In this document: in pieces, positions 5,733 to 11,923 of the stretch
Numbering within the stretch: the first letter of the stretch is position 1
Layout: every line of letters starts with the position of its first letter
Assembly (NCBI GenBank): GCA_026713745.1
Contig: JAPONU010000059.1
Coordinates: forward strand, 1 to 12,771
Length of the DNA: 12,771 nt
Direction: 5' to 3'
Origin: a bacterium
GTDB lineage: Bacteria; Actinomycetota; Acidimicrobiia; Acidimicrobiales; CATQHL01
Notes under the pieces: model-generated
Told to the model about the DNA's origin: nothing
Seen by the model: the letters and a program-made list of their open reading frames with translations, nothing else
Database searches by the model: none
Made by a program: the position numbers and the translations under genes

Positions 5733-6040
5733 ACGAATTCCCGCCCCCCGACCCATTCGGGCCGCTCGCCGAGTGCTCCGGCACACCCGGGGCATGCCCG
5801 CTCGCCGCGCAGCAGATCATGCAGGCCACCGAGGGCATCCCCGACGCCGGGCGCATCGCCGCCCTGCGCCGCGCACTGGAGAACTGCGCTCCCTGCATCG
5901 CCACCTTCGACATGCAGTTGAACGTGCAGAGCCTCGTGGCGCTGCACTGCCGGGAGCAGGCTCCCGAGTCGCTGCGCATCCGCATCTCCGAGACCCTCCA
6001 ACGCATCGACCTCAGCAACATCGACGTCACCGACCTCTAG
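5729..6040 (+). CDS. RsrA-like (ZAS) redox anti-sigma factor, zinc His missing
   Basis: This 103-residue protein sits directly behind the SigR-like gene with an ATGA overlap, as rsrA does in Streptomyces. It keeps the ENCAPC pair (C53, C56), C23 in GACPL in the place of the first RsrA cysteine, and the conserved LVALHCREQAPESLR block (C74) after it. In RsrA the motif is HxxxCxxC and the His helps hold zinc; here the residue four before C53 is alanine (A49). An extra C16 lies upstream. RsrA releases SigR when its cysteines form a disulphide. This protein probably does the same job, but its zinc site must differ or be lost. The position and the two shared blocks make the anti-sigma assignment secure; the redox mechanism is inferred. 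Confidence 0.75.
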   Translation: MNEFPPPDPFGPLAECSGTPGACPLAAQQIMQATEGIPDAGRIAALRRALENCAPCIATFDMQLNVQSLVALHCREQAPESLRIRISETLQRIDLSNIDVTDL

Positions 6041-6043
6041 GAT
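6038..6043 (+). promoter_or_regulatory. -10 box (TAGGAT) of the small membrane protein gene
   Basis: TAGGAT begins with the TAG stop codon of the anti-sigma gene. Exactly six bases separate it from the GTG at 6050, so the small gene would have its own leaderless transcript. Confidence 0.45.
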
Positions 6044-6049
6044 GTTGCC

Positions 6050-6202
6050 GTGGCCCTCATGGCGGTTGTCTGGCACTGGTGGATCGCACCCCTGCTTGTG
6101 GCTCTCACGGTCCTGGCGATCATCGCCACGATCGCGGGCTACTTCAAGGTGGTGCACGGTCAGCGCTACCCGCCGCGGGGCAAGGAGCGGGCGTCCGAGT
6201 GA
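6050..6202 (+). CDS. 50-residue single-pass membrane protein, unknown function
   Basis: This is a 50-codon frame starting at GTG and ending with TGA at 6200-6202. The product has a short N-terminal end, one hydrophobic helix at about residues 5-33 (VVWHWWIAPLLVALTVLAII and on to IAGYF), and a basic soluble tail with KVVHGQRYPPRGKE. The strongly hydrophobic helix, positive tail and dedicated -10 box argue for a real gene. By the positive-inside rule the C-terminus should be cytoplasmic. It sits 9 bases after the anti-sigma gene, in the same direction. I do not recognise the family. A regulator or stabiliser of a membrane complex is possible, but nothing in the sequence shows this. An overlapping frame starting at the ATG at 6042 is GC-driven and has no such features. 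Confidence 0.6.
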   Translation: MALMAVVWHWWIAPLLVALTVLAIIATIAGYFKVVHGQRYPPRGKERASE

Positions 6203-6220
6203 GCCGCCCTGCCGGGGCCC

Positions 6221-6239
6221 CGCCGGGGCGCCCCCGGCG
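6221..6239 (+). terminator. GC-only hairpin after the small membrane gene
   Basis: CGCCGGGG (6221-6228) and CCCCGGCG (6232-6239) form a perfect 8-bp stem with a 3-base loop, in a 60-base stretch (6203-6262) made almost only of G and C. No T-run follows. It may slow or end transcription between the sigma operon and the downstream housekeeping genes, or may only reflect extreme base composition. Confidence 0.3.
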
Positions 6240-6287
6240 GCGCCGCCCGGGCCCCCCGAGTAGTCGCCCCGCTGATCAGGACACGCC

Positions 6288-7361
6288 GTGAGCCAAGCCG
6301 TCGACTGGGATCTGGCCCGCCGGGTGGCGTTCCGGGTGGCCGAGCGCGGCACCCAACCCGACCTCGGATCGCCGGTGGTCCGCTCCATCGGCCGGGACTT
6401 CGAAGAGGCCACCGAGCAGGCTGAGCGCCTCGTCGCAGAGGCCACCGGCCTCGAGGTGGCGAGCAAGGCACGGGCGATGGTGGTGGACCGTCAATCGTGG
6501 ATCCGCGCCAACGTGGCGTCGTTCCAGCGGCTGCTGCGTCCCCTCACCGACCGCATGGCCCACAACGGTGACGGGTCGGGGCCCATGGGTGAGATCACCC
6601 GCATGGTGAGCGGCGCCGAGGTGGGCGCGCTGCTGGGGTGGATGTCCACCCGTGTGCTCGGCCAGTACGACCTGCTGATCATCGAGGACGACAAGCCCGA
6701 CGACCAGGACATGGTGTACTACGTGGGGCCCAACATCGCCGTCCTGGAGCGCCGCCACGGCTTCCCCGCCGGGGAGTTTCGCCTGTGGCTGGCCCTTCAC
6801 GAGTGCACGCACCGGGCACAGTTCATGGGCATCGGTTGGCTGCGCCGGCACTTCCTGGGCCTCGTGGACGAGGCGCTCGACGTGGTGGACCCCGATCCCG
6901 GCCGCATGATGGACGCCGCCCGCCGTCTCATGGAGGCCCGCCGCAGCGGCGAGGATCCCCTACGCCAGGGCGGGCTGACGGCGCTGCTGGCGCCGGAGTC
7001 CCAGCGGAGCACCCTCGACAAGCTGTCGGGGATGATGAGTCTGCTGGAGGGTCACGGCGACGTGACCATGGACCGCGCCGGGGCGGACCGCCTGACGGAG
7101 TCGGACCGGTTCGGCAGGGTGCTGCGAGCCCGGCGCTCCTCGGCCCGCGGGCTGAACAAGCTGCTGCAGCGCCTCGTGGGCATCGAGGCGAAGCTGTACC
7201 AGTACCAGGCGGGTGAGGCCTTCATCGCCGCGGTCGAGCGCGTGGAGGGGGCGGCGTTCGTGGAGCGGGCCTGGGAGGCGCCGGACTGCCTTCCCAGCAT
7301 GGACGAGATCAAGTCCCCGAAGCTGTGGATCGAGCGGATGAACGCCCGCGCGGCGGCCTGA
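6288..7361 (+). CDS. Zincin_2 (DUF2342-type) zinc-dependent metalloprotease
   Basis: This 357-residue protein belongs to the actinobacterial zinc-dependent metalloprotease family that has also been named 'coenzyme F420 biosynthesis-associated'. The zinc motif is HECTH at residues 171-175 within LWLALHECTHRAQF. A second conserved block LLEGHGDVTMD at 252-262 supplies the likely third ligand (E254 or H256). The conserved start WDLARRVAFRVA and the PNI..LER..G (148-158) block before the zinc motif also fit. No signal peptide or membrane helix is seen, so it is probably cytoplasmic. In many actinobacteria this gene is next to tilS and hpt, as here. The GTG start has AGGA at 6278-6281, six bases upstream, which is a good ribosome-binding site. 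The substrate is unknown, and the F420 link in the name is only a phylogenetic association. Confidence 0.85.
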   Translation: MSQAVDWDLARRVAFRVAERGTQPDLGSPVVRSIGRDFEEATEQAERLVAEATGLEVASKARAMVVDRQSWIRANVASFQRLLRPLTDRMAHNGDGSGPMGEITRMVSGAEVGALLGWMSTRVLGQYDLLIIEDDKPDDQDMVYYVGPNIAVLERRHGFPAGEFRLWLALHECTHRAQFMGIGWLRRHFLGLVDEALDVVDPDPGRMMDAARRLMEARRSGEDPLRQGGLTALLAPESQRSTLDKLSGMMSLLEGHGDVTMDRAGADRLTESDRFGRVLRARRSSARGLNKLLQRLVGIEAKLYQYQAGEAFIAAVERVEGAAFVERAWEAPDCLPSMDEIKSPKLWIERMNARAAA

Positions 7362-8299
7362 CACCTCTGCGCGCCGCCATCGCCGCGGGCGCCTTCGAGC
7401 CGTACCTGCGGCGCTGCAACTTCCCTCCGCCTCCCGCGGCGGTGACCTGTGCCGTCTCCGGCGGTGCCGACTCCCTGGCGCTGCTGGTGCTGGCCACCGC
7501 CGCTGGTCTGGAGGTCACCGCGGTCTATGTGGATCACGGCATCCGCCCGAACTCGGCCGACGATGCCCGCACCGTGGCCGCCGCCGCTACCGCCGCCGGT
7601 GCCGGCTTCGGGTGCGAGACGGTGGCGGTGACGCCGGGCCCCAACCTGGAGGCGAGGGCCCGCAGCGCCCGCTACGGCGCACTGCCCCCCGGCGCCCTGG
7701 TCGGCCACACTGCCGACGACCAAGCCGAGACCGTCCTGCTGAACCTGCTGCGAGGCGCCGGGCCGGCCGGCGTGGCGGCCATGTGGCCCACCCGGCGCCG
7801 CCCCCTGCTGAGCCTGCGGCGAGCCGACACGGTGGAGGTCTGCCGGCTGGCGGGACTCGTGCCGGTGCTCGACGAGTCGAACCTCGATCCGGCGATCCGC
7901 CGCAACCGTGTGCGCCACGACGTGCTGCCGCTGCTGGAGGAGGTCTTCGAGAGGGACGTCACGCCTCTGCTGTGCCGCCACGCCGACCTGGCCCGCGAGA
8001 CCACCGAGGCTCTCGACGCCGCGGTCGCCGGCCTGGATCCCCGCGACTGCGCGGCCCTGGCGGCGGCGCCCCGGGCGCTGGCCCGCTGGGCGTTGCGAAG
8101 GTGGATCACCGGAGGCCGCGGCGTCACACCCACCGGCGACCGGCATCCCCCCGACCTGGCGGCGGTGGACCGGGCCCTGGCGGTGGCGCTGGGCGAGGCC
8201 CGGGCAGCCGACGTCGGCGGCGGCCGGCGGGGGCGCCGGAGCGCGCAACGCCTGCACCTGGAGGCGACTGCGAGCCCTCCCCGCCGTCTGCCAGACTGA
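7325..8299 (+). CDS. tilS: tRNA-Ile lysidine synthase TilS
   Basis: TilS converts C34 of the AUA-reading tRNA-Ile to lysidine using ATP and lysine, so that the tRNA decodes AUA as Ile instead of AUG. The PP-loop SGGADS is at residues 45-50. VDHGIRPNS follows at 69-77, GHTADDQAETVLLNLLRG at 127-144, and the TilS-specific NLDPAIRRNRVRHDVLPLLEEVF at 186-208. All the N-terminal catalytic motifs are intact. The C-terminal part after about residue 215 is short and low-complexity compared with E. coli TilS, as in other actinobacterial forms. The GTG at 7325 overlaps the protease gene by 37 bases. The next in-frame GTG (7442) would cut off the strand that leads into the PP-loop, so the longer form is preferred, though the exact start is uncertain. 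Confidence 0.92.
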   Translation: MDRADERPRGGLTPLRAAIAAGAFEPYLRRCNFPPPPAAVTCAVSGGADSLALLVLATAAGLEVTAVYVDHGIRPNSADDARTVAAAATAAGAGFGCETVAVTPGPNLEARARSARYGALPPGALVGHTADDQAETVLLNLLRGAGPAGVAAMWPTRRRPLLSLRRADTVEVCRLAGLVPVLDESNLDPAIRRNRVRHDVLPLLEEVFERDVTPLLCRHADLARETTEALDAAVAGLDPRDCAALAAAPRALARWALRRWITGGRGVTPTGDRHPPDLAAVDRALAVALGEARAADVGGGRRGRRSAQRLHLEATASPPRRLPD

Positions 8300-8305
8300 C
8301 CCGCC

Positions 8306-8890
8306 ATGAGCGCCGCACCGCAACCCGACGACTCCTCGGGCAACGGGCTGAGTTCCCCGCCGGGGCAAGAACTCATCGCCGCCGACGCCCTGCAGGCCAG
8401 GATCGTCGAACTCGGCACCGAGATCACCGCCGACTACGCCGGGCGCCGCCCGCTCTTGGTGGGGGTTCTGAAGGGGGCGTTCATGTTCATGAGCGACCTC
8501 ATCCGCCGGATCGACCTGCCCGTGGAGTTGGACTTCATGGCCGTGTCCTCCTACGGCGCCTCCACGAAGACCAGCGGCGTCGTGCGCATCCTGAAGGACC
8601 TCGACGTCGACCTGGCCGGTCGAGACGTGCTGCTGGTGGAGGACATCGTGGACAGCGGTCTCACGTTGGCGTACCTGCGCGACCTGCTGCTGGCCCGTGC
8701 GCCGGCGTCGCTGCAGGTGTGTGCCCTGCTGGTGCGCGAGGGCAGCCGCCCGAGTGCGGCCGAGCTGCGCTACGTGGGCTTCGAGGTCCCGCCCGAGTTC
8801 GTGATCGGCTACGGGTTGGACTTCGCCGAGCGCTACCGCAACCTGCCCTACATCTGCATCTACGACGAGGGCGCCGCCGCGCCGGACTAG
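8306..8890 (+). CDS. hpt: Hypoxanthine(-guanine) phosphoribosyltransferase
   Basis: Hpt salvages hypoxanthine and guanine to IMP and GMP using PRPP. This 194-residue protein has LVGVLKGAFMFMSDL at residues 51-65, the flexible-loop region SSYGASTKTSG at 81-91, and the PRPP-binding motif VLLVEDIVDSGLTL at 108-121. The C-terminal FVIGYGLDFAERYRNLPYI block is typical of bacterial Hpt. The first ~20 residues are an unconserved, Pro/Ser-rich extension. An ATG five codons after tilS-level spacing is supported by a 6-base gap to the tilS stop; no Shine-Dalgarno sequence is visible, so coupling or read-through from tilS is likely. In most actinobacteria ftsH follows hpt. Here a folP-like gene follows instead. 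Confidence 0.95.
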   Translation: MSAAPQPDDSSGNGLSSPPGQELIAADALQARIVELGTEITADYAGRRPLLVGVLKGAFMFMSDLIRRIDLPVELDFMAVSSYGASTKTSGVVRILKDLDVDLAGRDVLLVEDIVDSGLTLAYLRDLLLARAPASLQVCALLVREGSRPSAAELRYVGFEVPPEFVIGYGLDFAERYRNLPYICIYDEGAAAPD

Positions 8891-8921
8891 TCGGGCGGAC
8901 CGACCGGCGGGCATCCGCCGG

Positions 8922-8940
8922 TAGCCTGCGGATCGAGGAG
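8922..8940 (+). promoter_or_regulatory. Possible -10 box (TAGCCT) and ribosome-binding site before the folP-like gene
   Basis: TAGCCT at 8922-8927 would place transcription start near 8934, just ahead of GAGGAG at 8935-8940. That purine run is about 25 bases from the ATG at 8966, too far to be its ribosome-binding site. AAGG at 8973-8976 suits the ATG at 8981 better, so the start of the next gene may be 8981. Confidence 0.3.
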
Positions 8941-8965
8941 AAGCCGAGACGGATCCGGTCCGAGC

Positions 8966-9871
8966 ATGGAGACGAAGGTCATGGGCGTGCTCCGCCCGGC
9001 GCCCGATGCATTCGCCGACAGCGACCGATCCTTGAGGCGCGCCGCGGTGGACCGAGGCCGCCGCATGATTGCCGGAGGGGCGGACATCGTCGAGATCGCC
9101 TGCACACCGTGTCATGCCGGGCACCGGACGGCGACGCCTCGGGCCACCGAGGCCCGGCAGGCCCAACAGGTGACGGATCTCGTCGGGGCCCTCGCCGGTG
9201 ACGTGCGGGTGGCCGTCGCAACCGGCTCGCCGGAGCTGGCCGCCGCCGGCGCCGCCGCAGGCGCCACGCTCATCTGCGACCGCTCGATGTCTCCGTCGGC
9301 GCCCGGCGGCACGGCTCCCGATCCGTCGGCGGCCGAGGCTGCCCGGGAAGGCCTCATCGCCGTGGCGGCCGGGACCGCTGCCGGCTGGGTTGCCGTGCAC
9401 GCAGCAGCCGCGGCGCCGCCGGCCGGCGAGCCCCGCGAGCCCGCCGACCGGGGCGCCGGCAGCCTGATCCTGGCCGAGGCGCTCGAGTCCCTTCGAGCCG
9501 AGGTCGACCGGGCGAGCGCCGCCGGGCTCGGGGAGATCTACCTCGACGCCGGCATCGGCTGCGGGCGCGCCGGCGAGGAGGACCTGGATCTGCTGGGCCG
9601 GTTGGGGAGCCTGGCGGCACTCGGCCGGCCGCTCGTGGTGGGGACCGGCGACGGTCGCCTCATCGACGAGCTGCACGCTGCCGCCGACGCCCGCGCCCTC
9701 CCGGCGGCCGGCTCACCCGGTGATCACCACTCCGAACGCCTGGAAGGGGCGCTGGTCGTGGCGGTCTGGGCGATGCTGGCCGGAGCAGCGGTGCTCCGCA
9801 CCCAGCACGTGGCCGCCACCGTGCAGGCCGCCCGGATCGTTGGCGCCAAGGAGCCGGTGGGGACGCCATGA
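8966..9871 (+). CDS. Dihydropteroate synthase-like protein, active site degraded
   Basis: This 301-residue protein has the layout of FolP, a TIM barrel that joins the pterin and p-aminobenzoate in folate synthesis. Recognisable correspondences are VMGVLRPAPDAFADS (residues 5-19) for MGILNVTPDSFSDGG, GADIVEI (38-44), GATLICD (99-105), YLDAGIGCGR (192-201) for LDPGFGFGK, LVVGTGDGRL (223-232) for LVGMSRKSM, and AMLAGAAVLRTQHV (269-282) for the RVHDV strand. Compared with E. coli DHPS, Asn22, the STRPG loop, the Asp of SVDT, Asn115, Lys221 and His257 are replaced; only the Asp of LDxG and Arg255 clearly remain. It is therefore unlikely to make dihydropteroate. Mycobacterial FolP2 is a precedent for an inactive paralogue. 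The stop overlaps the next gene (ATGA). It could bind a pterin or serve as a partner of FolK. ATG 8966 and ATG 8981 are both possible starts. Confidence 0.65.
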   Translation: METKVMGVLRPAPDAFADSDRSLRRAAVDRGRRMIAGGADIVEIACTPCHAGHRTATPRATEARQAQQVTDLVGALAGDVRVAVATGSPELAAAGAAAGATLICDRSMSPSAPGGTAPDPSAAEAAREGLIAVAAGTAAGWVAVHAAAAAPPAGEPREPADRGAGSLILAEALESLRAEVDRASAAGLGEIYLDAGIGCGRAGEEDLDLLGRLGSLAALGRPLVVGTGDGRLIDELHAAADARALPAAGSPGDHHSERLEGALVVAVWAMLAGAAVLRTQHVAATVQAARIVGAKEPVGTP

Positions 9872-10479
9872 GGGGGCGCTGGGCCGACGGCATCGAACCC
9901 CGGAACCTCGTCTGGGTCCTGAAGGGCCGGCTCGCCATCTGCGAGCGACCCGGCGGCTACGGCCCCAACCACCGGGCGGTGCGACGCACCGAGGAGATCA
10001 TCTGGATCCGCCGCAACGAGTTCTCGTGCGTCGTGTCGCTTCTGTCGGGCCCGCACAACCTCCACAGCTACGACGAACACGAGATGGCCTACCTCCACCT
10101 ACCTCTCGGCGACTCTCCGGGTGTGGCTCCGGTGCTGGTCGCGTATGAGGAGATCACACGGCGTGTCGAGGCGGGGGAGTGCCTGCTGGTGCACCACGAG
10201 CGCGTTGGCGACGTACTCGCCGGATTCCTGGCCGGGTACTGGTTGTGGATGGGCCGCTACAGCGACGTGCCGTCGGCCCTGCATGCCACCGAGCGGTTGT
10301 TGCGCCGACCCGTCGGCCAGCGGGGGCGCGAGACCGTGCTGGGCATCGCCCGCGCCGGCATCACGCGCGGCGATGCCCCGACCGGCGACGACCCCGGCAC
10401 CCCCGGCGCCTCCAGCGGCGGAGGCACCGCAATCGAAGAGCCGCCGGCGACGCCCGCGTGGCGGGTCGTGGATCGGTGA
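9868..10479 (+). CDS. Dual-specificity-phosphatase-like protein lacking catalytic Cys and Arg
   Basis: This 203-residue protein resembles the Cys-dependent tyrosine/dual-specificity phosphatases: VWVLKGRLAICERPG (residues 15-29), a strand with CVVSLLSGPHN (54-64), MAYLHLPLGD (73-82), the P-loop strand LLVHHERVGDVLAGFLAGYWLW (106-127), and a helix that ends in RPVGQRGRETV. An active enzyme has HCX5R in the P-loop; here the Cys is His110 and the Arg is Val116, so no phosphocysteine chemistry is possible. The tail after about residue 165 is Gly/Pro-rich and unstructured. The gene overlaps the folP-like gene by ATGA and folK by GTGA, so it is tightly coupled to both. In related genomes folB (dihydroneopterin aldolase) usually lies at this position. 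The fold call is from motif order only; a pseudophosphatase is the best reading. Confidence 0.55.
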   Translation: MRGRWADGIEPRNLVWVLKGRLAICERPGGYGPNHRAVRRTEEIIWIRRNEFSCVVSLLSGPHNLHSYDEHEMAYLHLPLGDSPGVAPVLVAYEEITRRVEAGECLLVHHERVGDVLAGFLAGYWLWMGRYSDVPSALHATERLLRRPVGQRGRETVLGIARAGITRGDAPTGDDPGTPGASSGGGTAIEEPPATPAWRVVDR

Positions 10480-10931
10480 AGCGCGCCTTCCTGGCTCTGG
10501 GATCCAATCTGGGCGACCGGCGAGCCCTGCTGGCGGCGGCCGTTGCCGCCCTCGACGACGTGGTGGCAGTCTCGCCGGTGTACGAGACCGACCCCGTGGG
10601 CGGTCCCACCCAGGGCCCGTATCTCAACGTCGTGGTGGAGCTACGGACCGAGAGTTCGGCCCGTGAGCTTCTGAAGGTCGCGCTGGGGGCCGAGGCCGCC
10701 GCCGGGCGCCGGCGGCGCGTCCGCTGGGGGCCGCGCACCCTGGACGTGGACGTGCTGTGGGTCGAGGGTGAGACCGTCGACGAGCCCGACCTCACCGTCC
10801 CCCACCCCCGCATGAGCGAGCGTGGCTTCGTCATGGTTCCCCTCGGCGATCTGGCCCCCGACCTGGCGCCCGGTTGGACCCTCGACAGCGCCGAGGGTGT
10901 GCACCGCGCCGGCGAGCTGGGCGGCGCCTGA
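10476..10931 (+). CDS. folK: 6-hydroxymethyl-7,8-dihydropterin pyrophosphokinase FolK
   Basis: FolK transfers pyrophosphate from ATP to 6-hydroxymethyl-dihydropterin, the step just before dihydropteroate synthase. The 151-residue protein is of normal length and complete: FLALGSNLGDR (residues 5-15), SPVYETDPVGG (33-43), PYLNVVVEL (48-56), RWGPRTLDVDVL (83-94; the magnesium-binding Asp pair is D90 and D92), and VPHPRMSERGFVMVPL (108-123). The GTG start shares GTGA with the stop of the preceding gene. An intact FolK beside a degraded FolP-like protein is a contradiction unless a second, true folP exists elsewhere in the genome. Confidence 0.94.
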   Translation: MKRAFLALGSNLGDRRALLAAAVAALDDVVAVSPVYETDPVGGPTQGPYLNVVVELRTESSARELLKVALGAEAAAGRRRRVRWGPRTLDVDVLWVEGETVDEPDLTVPHPRMSERGFVMVPLGDLAPDLAPGWTLDSAEGVHRAGELGGA

Positions 10932-10939
10932 GCCGGCCG

Positions 10940-11803
10940 TTGAGCGACATCGGCCTGCTTCACACGGTGGGCGCCGCACGGGCGTTCTGCGAGGCGGCCC
11001 GCGCCCGCGGCGAGACGGTCGGTCTGGTGCCGACCATGGGTGCGCTGCACGACGGGCACCTCAGCCTGCTCCGGCGATCGGTGGCCGAGACCGGCGTGAC
11101 GGTCGTGTCGATCTTCGTCAACCCGCTGCAATTCGGCGCCGGGGAGGACCTCGACGCCTATCCCCGGGGCTTCGACGACGACGTGCGCCGTTGTGCGGTC
11201 GAGGGCGCCGCAGCGGTGTTCGCTCCCAGCGTCGCCGAGATGTACCCCCAGCCGCCGGTCCTCTCCCTGGACTTCGGGGAGCTGTCGGCACGCCTGGAGG
11301 GCGCACGCCGGCCCGGACACCTCGGCGGGGTGGGGGTCGTGGTGGCGAAGCTGTTCGCCATCATCGGCGCCTGCCGCGCCTATTTCGGCGAGAAGGACTG
11401 GCAGCAGCTGGCCGTGGTGAGTCGCCTGGCGGCCGACCTGTCGCTTCCGGTCGAGGTGGTGGGCTGTCCCACCGTGCGCGAGCCCGACGGCCTGGCCCTG
11501 TCGAGTCGCAACGCCTACCTCGGCGCCGCCGAGCGGGCCGCGGCGGCGGTGCTGCACGGGACGCTGCGCGCCGGAGCGGCGCTGATCGAAGCGGGCGAGC
11601 GGCGCACCGCGGCGGTCGAGGCGGCGATGGCCGAGGTCCTGGCCACCGAGCCGCTGGTCGGCCCGGTGGACTACGCCTGCGTCGTCGATGCCGCCACGCT
11701 GGCGCCACGGGAGCCGCTGGCGGGCGAGCTGCGGCTGCTGGTGGCGGCGCATCTCGGCGCCGCCCGCCTGATCGACAACCTCGGCGCCACCGTCCCAACC
11801 TGA
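10940..11803 (+). CDS. panC: Pantothenate synthetase PanC
   Basis: PanC joins pantoate and beta-alanine with ATP to make pantothenate, on the way to coenzyme A. Key motifs are all present: LVPTMGALHDGHLSLL at about residues 29-44 (the H37/H40 nucleotide-binding HxGH), FVNPLQFG (59-66) with the following DLDAYPRGF, GHLGGVGVVVAKLF (126-139), AYFGEKDWQQLAVV (147-160) and REPDGLALSSRNAYL (180-194). The start is placed at a TTG 8 bases after the folK stop, giving 287 residues and the normal N-terminus that leads into VGAARAFCEAAR. A longer frame beginning within folK at 10874 exists, but its extra residues are arginine-rich and unconserved. panD, which often follows panC in actinobacteria, is not here. 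Confidence 0.93.
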   Translation: MSDIGLLHTVGAARAFCEAARARGETVGLVPTMGALHDGHLSLLRRSVAETGVTVVSIFVNPLQFGAGEDLDAYPRGFDDDVRRCAVEGAAAVFAPSVAEMYPQPPVLSLDFGELSARLEGARRPGHLGGVGVVVAKLFAIIGACRAYFGEKDWQQLAVVSRLAADLSLPVEVVGCPTVREPDGLALSSRNAYLGAAERAAAAVLHGTLRAGAALIEAGERRTAAVEAAMAEVLATEPLVGPVDYACVVDAATLAPREPLAGELRLLVAAHLGAARLIDNLGATVPT

Positions 11804-11809
11804 TTCGTC

Positions 11810-11829
11810 ATTCCGGCGAACGCCGGAAT
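11810..11829. repeat. REP-like palindrome between panC and lysS
   Basis: ATTCCGGCG (11810-11818) and CGCCGGAAT (11821-11829) are a perfect 9-bp inverted repeat with AA between them. It begins six bases after the panC stop. With its flanks (GTC before, CCAG after) it resembles the short ATTCC...GGAAT palindromes dispersed in many bacterial genomes, such as Neisseria dRS3. It may also act as an end-of-transcript hairpin for panC, although no T-run follows. Confidence 0.6.
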
Positions 11830-11855
11830 CCAGTGCCGCTCGGCCGGCGGATGCG

Positions 11856-11861
11856 TAACCT
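11856..11861 (+). promoter_or_regulatory. Possible -10 box (TAACCT) of lysS
   Basis: TAACCT fits the -10 pattern used elsewhere here. It would give a leader of about 56 bases before the lysS GTG. AGAGG at 11912-11916, seven bases before that GTG, is a normal ribosome-binding site, so unlike several other starts in the window lysS would have an ordinary leader. Confidence 0.3.
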
Positions 11862-11923
11862 TCCGAGCACGGGAGTGGCTACGGACCACCTGGAAGCCGC
11901 CCATATCAGCCAGAGGCACGCTC

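Noticed and set aside
7052..9676. An 874-codon open frame on the minus strand
   Set aside because: It lies opposite the protease, tilS, hpt and folP-like genes. Its translation is rich in Gly, Arg, Ala and Gln with no motif, as expected for the antisense frame of high-GC genes.
10874..10939. Longer panC start overlapping folK by 58 bases
   Set aside because: The extra residues are an arginine-rich stretch not found in PanC proteins. The TTG just after the folK stop gives the normal length.
10361..11752. A 463-codon minus-strand open frame across folK and panC
   Set aside because: Antisense shadow of well-supported genes; its composition is biased to Arg, Gln and His and no domain is visible.
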